A DNA stretch of 9,102 nucleotides from an uncultured Caldimonas sp. (GTDB lineage: Bacteria; Pseudomonadota; Gammaproteobacteria; Burkholderiales; Burkholderiaceae). Of the stretch, positions 6,966 to 9,102 are shown piece by piece (position 1 is the stretch's first letter; the number at the start of each line of letters is the position of its first letter). Location: contig NZ_CAMLJQ010000080.1 in the NCBI RefSeq assembly GCF_946480305.1, positions 1-9,102 of the forward strand, in the 5' to 3' direction. The notes beneath the pieces were generated by a model that worked only from the letters and a program-made list of their open reading frames with translations, was not told where the DNA came from and ran no database searches. Both the position numbers and the translations under genes were made by a program.

Positions 6966-7880
6966 ATGACCAAGCCCGACCTCAACCTGCTGGTCACGCT
7001 CGACGTGTTGCTGTCGGAGGGCAGCGTCGCCCGCGCTGCGCGCCGCCTGCGCCTCAGCCCGTCGGCGATGAGCCGCGCGCTGGCACGGCTGCGCGAGACC
7101 ACGGGCGACCCCTTGCTGGTGAGGGCCGGGCGCAAGATGGTGGCATCGCCACGGGCGCTGGAGCTGCGCGAGCAGGTCAGCCAGCTCGTGCATGACGCCG
7201 AGGCCGTGTTACGCCCCGCCGCGAAGCTCAGGCTCGATCGGCTGGCTCGCACCTTCACGCTGCGCGTGGGCGACGGTTTCGTCGAGAACTTCGGGGCGGC
7301 GCTCGTTGCCCGCGTGGCGGCCGAGGCTCCCGCCGTGCGGCTGCGCTTCGTGCCCAAGCCCGACAAGGACAGCGAGCCGCTGCGCGAGGGACGCATCGAC
7401 CTGGAAACCGGTGTCATCGGCCGCACGACCGGGCCGGAGATCCGCGCGCAGGCCCTGTTGCGCGACCGGTTCATCGGCGTGGTGCGGCCGGGCCACCCAT
7501 TGCTGCAGGGAGAGCTCTCGCCCGCCCGCTATGCCGCGGCTCAGCACGTGCTCGTGTCGCGCCGGGGCGCGGACCTGGGCCCCGTTCACGAGGCCCTGGC
7601 CGGGCTGCGGCTGGAACGCGAGATCGCCGTCACGGTCGCCACCTGGTCGGCTGCGCTGGCGCTTGCGCGCGCCTCGGAACTGGTCGCCACCGTTCCCGAA
7701 AGCCACACCCGCAGCCTGTGCGCCGGGATGGAGTGCTTCGCACTGCCGATGCCGGTGCCGCCGGTCACCGTGTGCTTGCTGTGGCACCCGCGGCTGGACG
7801 GCGATGCGGCGCACCGCTGGCTGCGTGCATGCGTGCACGACGTCTGCGCCGGGCAGACGGACGGCGCAACGGGTGCCTAG
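6966..7880 (+). CDS. LysR-family transcriptional regulator
   Basis: 304 residues, the usual size of the family. Residues 6-63 are a typical winged helix-turn-helix (LNLLVTLDVLLSEGS.. ARAARRLRLSPSAMSRALARL), followed by the linker helix. From about residue 92 the two-lobed inducer-binding domain begins (TFTLRVGDGFVENFGAAL) and runs to about residue 298. The 'LxLLVxLDxLLxEGSVxxAAxRLxLSxSAxSxAL' form is the branch often related to NodD/NahR-type regulators. The ATG at 6966 is chosen because the next residues (TKPDLNLL) match the usual N-terminus; a GAAG eight bases upstream is only a weak ribosome-binding site, and an in-frame TTG at 6924 sits inside the palindrome. It is divergent from the MFS transporter, so it most likely senses a compound that the pump exports. 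It converges on the Trp-rich small gene with a 19-base gap. Confidence 0.92.
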   Translation: MTKPDLNLLVTLDVLLSEGSVARAARRLRLSPSAMSRALARLRETTGDPLLVRAGRKMVASPRALELREQVSQLVHDAEAVLRPAAKLRLDRLARTFTLRVGDGFVENFGAALVARVAAEAPAVRLRFVPKPDKDSEPLREGRIDLETGVIGRTTGPEIRAQALLRDRFIGVVRPGHPLLQGELSPARYAAAQHVLVSRRGADLGPVHEALAGLRLEREIAVTVATWSAALALARASELVATVPESHTRSLCAGMECFALPMPVPPVTVCLLWHPRLDGDAAHRWLRACVHDVCAGQTDGATGA

Positions 7881-7899
7881 CGACGGCGGCGAGGCCTGA

Positions 7900-8136
7900 T
7901 CACGCGAGCTGCTCGGCTCCGCGCACGCCGAACACAGGCAGCGCCGACCAGCCGGCACGCTCACCCCACTGGCGCCACAACGTGGCCTGCATGTCGAGCA
8001 CCGGCTGCCATGCCGCGATCTGCCAGTCGGCCCAGCCTTGTGCCAGGCGCGTGGAAGCATCGAACCAATACATGGCGCCGAGATACGGCGTCATCCACGG
8101 CAGGGCACCAGCCATGACGGGATTGGAGTTCGCCAT
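7900..8136 (-). CDS. Small tryptophan-rich protein of unknown function
   Basis: 78 residues. The ATG at 8136 is preceded by AGAGGAG with six-base spacing, which decides it over the ATG at 8178. Eight of 78 residues are tryptophan (14, 24, 35, 38, 43, 54, 57, 63), arranged as two similar clusters, GWADWQIAAW and LWRQWGERAGW, 19 residues apart. There is no signal peptide, cysteine or metal motif, and only weak hydrophobic stretches; the middle looks like one or two amphipathic helices with a tryptophan-rich face. Such helices suit binding to a lipid surface, a polymer granule or another protein. Small phasin-like polyhydroxyalkanoate granule proteins are one guess, but I do not recognise the family. 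Upstream (8137-8361) is a 225-base leader with no clear promoter. Confidence 0.65.
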   Translation of the reverse strand: MANSNPVMAGALPWMTPYLGAMYWFDASTRLAQGWADWQIAAWQPVLDMQATLWRQWGERAGWSALPVFGVRGAEQLA

Positions 8137-8361
8137 CTTCGTCTCCTCTGTGTGCGTTGATTCATCAGCGGCCAGCAAGGGATCGGGGAGGGCAAGCCGA
8201 TAAACCCCGAACAGAGATCCTACGCAGAAACCGACGCCGCACCAGAGCCTGCGCGCACGATGGAGGGCTATGCGAGCAAGCGCTGGGAGGTCAGGGCCAT
8301 CTTGCGGAACATCACGTCGAGCAAGGTCGTGCGCATCGTTGCGTCGGCATCGCGACCCACG

Positions 8362-8691
8362 TCAGAGGGATGTGCGACGCCAGCCTCTGACGGCTGCCGC
8401 TGCTTCGCCGCAGGGAGGGGCATGCACGAATTCACGGTCGGCGCGTTCGTGCCCCCGCTCCCAATTGATTCTTCCGGTCGCATCTGCCCATTCCCGAAAA
8501 CACTCAACCGTCTTTTTGTCTTCGGAGAAAAAATAGAAATGATGAAAGGTTCGACCCCGATAAAGAGTCGTCGGGCCTTCGCCATAGCCAAACGCCTGGT
8601 TCGGTACCCGCGGAGCCAACCACTGAAGGAAACAGGCACTGGCGTCGTGCCAGCTCTCGTGTTCTCGTGCCTCGACATACCACTCGACCAT
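8362..8691 (-). CDS. Hypothetical protein in an AT-richer patch
   Basis: 109 residues from the ATG at 8691 (MVEWYVEAREHESW). An AAGAAG lies ten bases upstream and the codon before the ATG is GTG, so the start could be 8694; a GTG at 8745 would add 18 residues but has no spaced ribosome-binding site. Of the overlapping frames, this one alone reads like a folded protein: aromatic- and charge-rich, with FLQWLAPRVPNQAFGYGEGP followed by TFHHFYFFSEDKKTVECFREW (aromatic strand, then helix), as in a small alpha/beta domain. No catalytic motif, signal peptide or membrane segment is seen. I do not recognise the family. Its codon use is much less GC-biased than its neighbours (many gaa, ttt, tat, aaa codons), suggesting recent acquisition. 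The last about 16 residues run into GC-rich sequence and look less conserved in style. Confidence 0.55.
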   Translation of the reverse strand: MVEWYVEAREHESWHDASACFLQWLAPRVPNQAFGYGEGPTTLYRGRTFHHFYFFSEDKKTVECFREWADATGRINWERGHERADREFVHAPPCGEAAAAVRGWRRTSL

Positions 8692-9007
8692 CACGGTCCC
8701 ACTTCTTTTTTGCGAGCACTCACTCTCGAATGTTCGCTGTGGCACCCTGATTTCTTCTCGGAATCTATCTCGTAACTGATTGTTGCATTTCGACCCGCTG
8801 TCGTGGGTTGTCTTTCGCTAGGTTTAACCCGCATTTATTTGAAGGATTGAAATCAGAATGAAATGTTTCGATGCATCTCGCCCTCATTCCTTGATGTGGA
8901 TCATTTCGAATCAACGCGGGCCGCACGCGCCGGACAAGCACGACGTTTCATCTGAATCTCGTTTTGCGGCGACACCGGGCAGACGTGGTGGTCAACGCCC
9001 CGGTCGT
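8692..9007. other. AT-rich intergenic region downstream of nrdJ
   Basis: No supportable gene is seen in these 316 bases. By hand count the lines 8761-8820 and 8821-8880 are 47% and 37% GC, far below the coding regions of the window. A 40-codon frame on the minus strand (8887-8765) has no spaced ribosome-binding site. The palindrome GATGCATC is at 8871-8878 and a hairpin lies directly after the nrdJ stop. The region must hold the promoter of the orphan gene, if it is expressed on its own. Confidence 0.6.
8974..9004 (-). terminator. Hairpin immediately downstream of nrdJ
   Basis: ACCGGG (8974-8979) and CCCGGT (8999-9004) make a perfect 6-bp stem, with a possible inner GAC/GTC pairing in the 19-base loop. 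It begins three bases after the nrdJ stop on the minus strand. No T-run follows, so it would be a 3'-stabilising hairpin or a weak terminator rather than a textbook one. Confidence 0.35.
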
Positions 9008-9102
9008 TCACCCGCACGTTCCCGTATATCCGCACGCAGTACAGAAATCGCATCCGTCCTTGTGGATCATCGTGGTATTGCCGCATTCCGGGCACGGCTT
9101 GC
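9008..9102 (-). CDS. nrdJ: Adenosylcobalamin-dependent (class II) ribonucleoside-diphosphate reductase, C-terminal end only
   Basis: The minus-strand frame entering at the window edge encodes 30 residues ending in TGA at 9008-9010: KPCPECGNTTMIHKDGC, then DFCTACGYTGTCG. The CPEC pair followed by the GCxFCTACG block and a terminal TCG is the characteristic cysteine-rich end of B12-dependent ribonucleotide reductases, which make deoxynucleotides without oxygen. In this family the C-terminal cysteines lie in a flexible zinc-ribbon-like tail thought to pass reducing equivalents to the active site. The catalytic domain lies outside the window. A 64-residue frame overlapping here (8901-9095) is not real. 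Any cobalamin riboswitch would be at the 5' end, beyond the window. Confidence 0.85.
   Translation of the reverse strand, partial: KPCPECGNTTMIHKDGCDFCTACGYTGTCG

Noticed and set aside
8183..8210. TCGGGG/CCCCGA inverted repeat with 16-base loop in the leader of the Trp-rich gene
   Set aside because: Short arms, long loop and competing pairing with GGATC/GATCC; no riboswitch-like structure could be recognised.
8334..8344. Second copy of CATCGTTGCGT, also present at 6919-6929
   Set aside because: Only 11 bases are shared and the other palindrome arm is absent here; chance is a sufficient explanation.
8512..8533. T-run/TTCG loop/A-run hairpin
   Set aside because: It lies within the orphan coding frame, is AT-paired with a G-G mismatch, and is followed by no terminator-like context.
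8260..8775. Plus-strand and alternate minus-strand frames over the orphan gene (8260-8775, 8268-8678)
   Set aside because: Neither has a spaced ribosome-binding site or domain-like sequence; the 8362-8691 minus frame is the more protein-like one, although the choice is not certain.
8765..8887. 40-codon minus-strand frame in the AT-rich gap
   Set aside because: Its only upstream purine run abuts the ATG with no spacing, and the product shows no recognisable feature.
8901..9095. 64-codon minus-strand frame at the window end
   Set aside because: It overlaps in another frame the recognisable C-terminus of the class II ribonucleotide reductase.

Overview
The window is GC-rich bacterial DNA whose coding style fits a betaproteobacterium of the order Burkholderiales (Rubrivivax/Leptothrix/Ideonella-like; an inference). 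The main clues are two secreted proteins with PEP-CTERM sorting tails of the 'VPEPxTYALMLAGLA' type, a divergent LysR/DHA2 efflux pair, and the C-terminus of a B12-dependent ribonucleotide reductase. I saw no rRNA, tRNA, CRISPR array or complete mobile element.

Layout. 2-1069 (+) is the 3' part of an esterase-like/phytase-family secreted protein ending in a PEP-CTERM anchor. It converges, with a 4-base gap, on a class I SAM-dependent methyltransferase (1074-2201, -). A 406-base gap that leads both genes on either side follows. Then comes an 855-residue exported beta-repeat protein with signal peptide and PEP-CTERM tail (2608-5175, +). Just behind it lies a headless remnant of a tautomerase (about 5200-5405, +). 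A 14-helix drug-efflux-type MFS transporter (5415-6827, -) is divergent from a LysR regulator (6966-7880, +), with a perfect 6+6 palindrome in the gap between them. Next are a 78-residue tryptophan-rich small protein (7900-8136, -) and a 109-residue unrecognised protein (8362-8691, -). The unrecognised gene and the noncoding stretch after it sit in a markedly AT-richer patch (about 37-48% GC in the 60-base lines I counted, against 75% in one counted line of the large PEP-CTERM gene). The window ends inside the last 30 codons of nrdJ (9008-9102, -), easily missed because a longer unrelated frame overlaps it.

How the genes relate. The two PEP-CTERM proteins are probable substrates of an exosortase encoded elsewhere and would sit at or beyond the outer membrane. 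The LysR protein probably controls the divergent transporter and itself. The methyltransferase, small Trp-rich protein and AT-rich orphan have no obvious functional link to their neighbours. Most of the window is ordinary chromosomal content. The least explained parts are the Trp-rich microprotein, the AT-rich orphan gene with its flank, and the duplicated module of the large PEP-CTERM protein.
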